6,610 bases of DNA from contig WTAY01000023.1 in assembly GCA_013139345.1 (NCBI GenBank), positions 1 to 6,610 of the forward strand. Reading direction: 5' to 3'. The notes below the pieces were generated by a model, which was not told where the DNA came from, did no database searches, and saw only the letters and a list, made by a program, of their open reading frames with translations. Source of the DNA: Methylophaga sp. GTDB taxonomy: Bacteria; Pseudomonadota; Gammaproteobacteria; Nitrosococcales; Methylophagaceae. The position numbers and the translations under genes are program-made. Positions 6,529-6,610 of the stretch are shown here, piece after piece. Every line of letters starts with the position of its first letter. Positions within the stretch are counted from its first letter, which is position 1.

Positions 6529-6610
6529 TCGTCATCCCCGTGAAGACGGGGATCCAACGATAGTGGTTATTTTCACTGCCCATGGATTCCCATTTTCATG
6601 GGAATGACGA
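6529..6610. repeat. Palindromic TCGTCAT-ended element, copy B
   Basis: Perfect 7-base terminal inverted repeats, TCGTCAT (6529-6535) and ATGACGA (6604-6610), bound two perfect 8-bp hairpins: ATCCCCGT / ACGGGGAT (6534-6541 with 6546-6553) and ATTCCCAT / ATGGGAAT (6586-6593 with 6598-6605). Inner GGATCCA and TGGATTCC flank the centre. From memory this is the common CGTCATTCCCG...CGGGAATGACG type of non-autonomous intergenic repeat. It ends exactly at the window edge but appears complete. Confidence 0.75.

Larger units (their letters stand above)
6040..6610. other. 571-base non-coding region upstream of the kinase/phosphatase
   Basis: No frame here resembles a protein; the only open frame of note (plus strand, about 6089-6292) runs through a palindromic repeat. 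The region holds a short inverted repeat near the gene, one REP/MITE-like element, two copies of a second palindromic family and a long dyad between those copies. About 6240-6378 holds nothing I recognise. No convincing promoter for the kinase/phosphatase could be picked out. Confidence 0.7.

Noticed and set aside
1..6610. CRISPR array, tRNA or rRNA gene
   Set aside because: No regularly spaced identical repeats, cloverleaf or rRNA-like sequence was seen on either strand.

Overview
The window looks like a chromosomal stretch of an AT-rich (roughly 40% GC by eye) Gram-negative bacterium, most likely a gammaproteobacterium. This rests on the protein families and on the palindromic intergenic repeats at the right end, which resemble repeats common in gammaproteobacterial genomes. 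No species-level marker is present. All genes lie on the minus strand, so transcription runs from high to low coordinates.

Right end (6040-6610): 571 bases with no credible gene. They hold one REP/MITE-like palindromic element (6157-6234) and two diverged copies of a second palindromic family (6379-6452 and 6529-6610). Between those two copies lies a long imperfect dyad (6456-6521) that has a T-run after it when read on the minus strand. Next comes a 574-residue fused PP2C phosphatase / Ser-Thr kinase with a C-terminal membrane anchor (4315-6039). It resembles the kinase/phosphatase often found beside nitrate/nitrite assimilation genes.

After a 121-base gap with a plausible extended -10 promoter, a four-gene signalling cluster follows. 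It encodes a polytopic membrane histidine kinase without a receiver (2715-4193), a receiver-HD-GYP cyclic-di-GMP phosphodiesterase (1577-2623), a receiver joined to a long C-terminal region I cannot assign to a named family (436-1536), and the N-terminal PAS domain of a further protein cut by the window edge (1-404). Gaps within the cluster are 91, 40 and 31 bases, all same-strand, consistent with one operon.

Working model (inference): the membrane kinase phosphorylates one or both receiver proteins. One output is cyclic-di-GMP hydrolysis, which usually affects motility or biofilm; the other goes through the unassigned domain. The PAS protein may add a second input or another c-di-GMP enzyme. 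None of the complete genes has a recognisable DNA-binding domain, so output appears to be second-messenger or protein-protein based. The Ser/Thr kinase-phosphatase is probably a separate unit. The most unusual points are the unassigned response-regulator output domain, the purine-rich heptad-repeat leader in front of the HD-GYP gene, and the nested palindromes at the right end.
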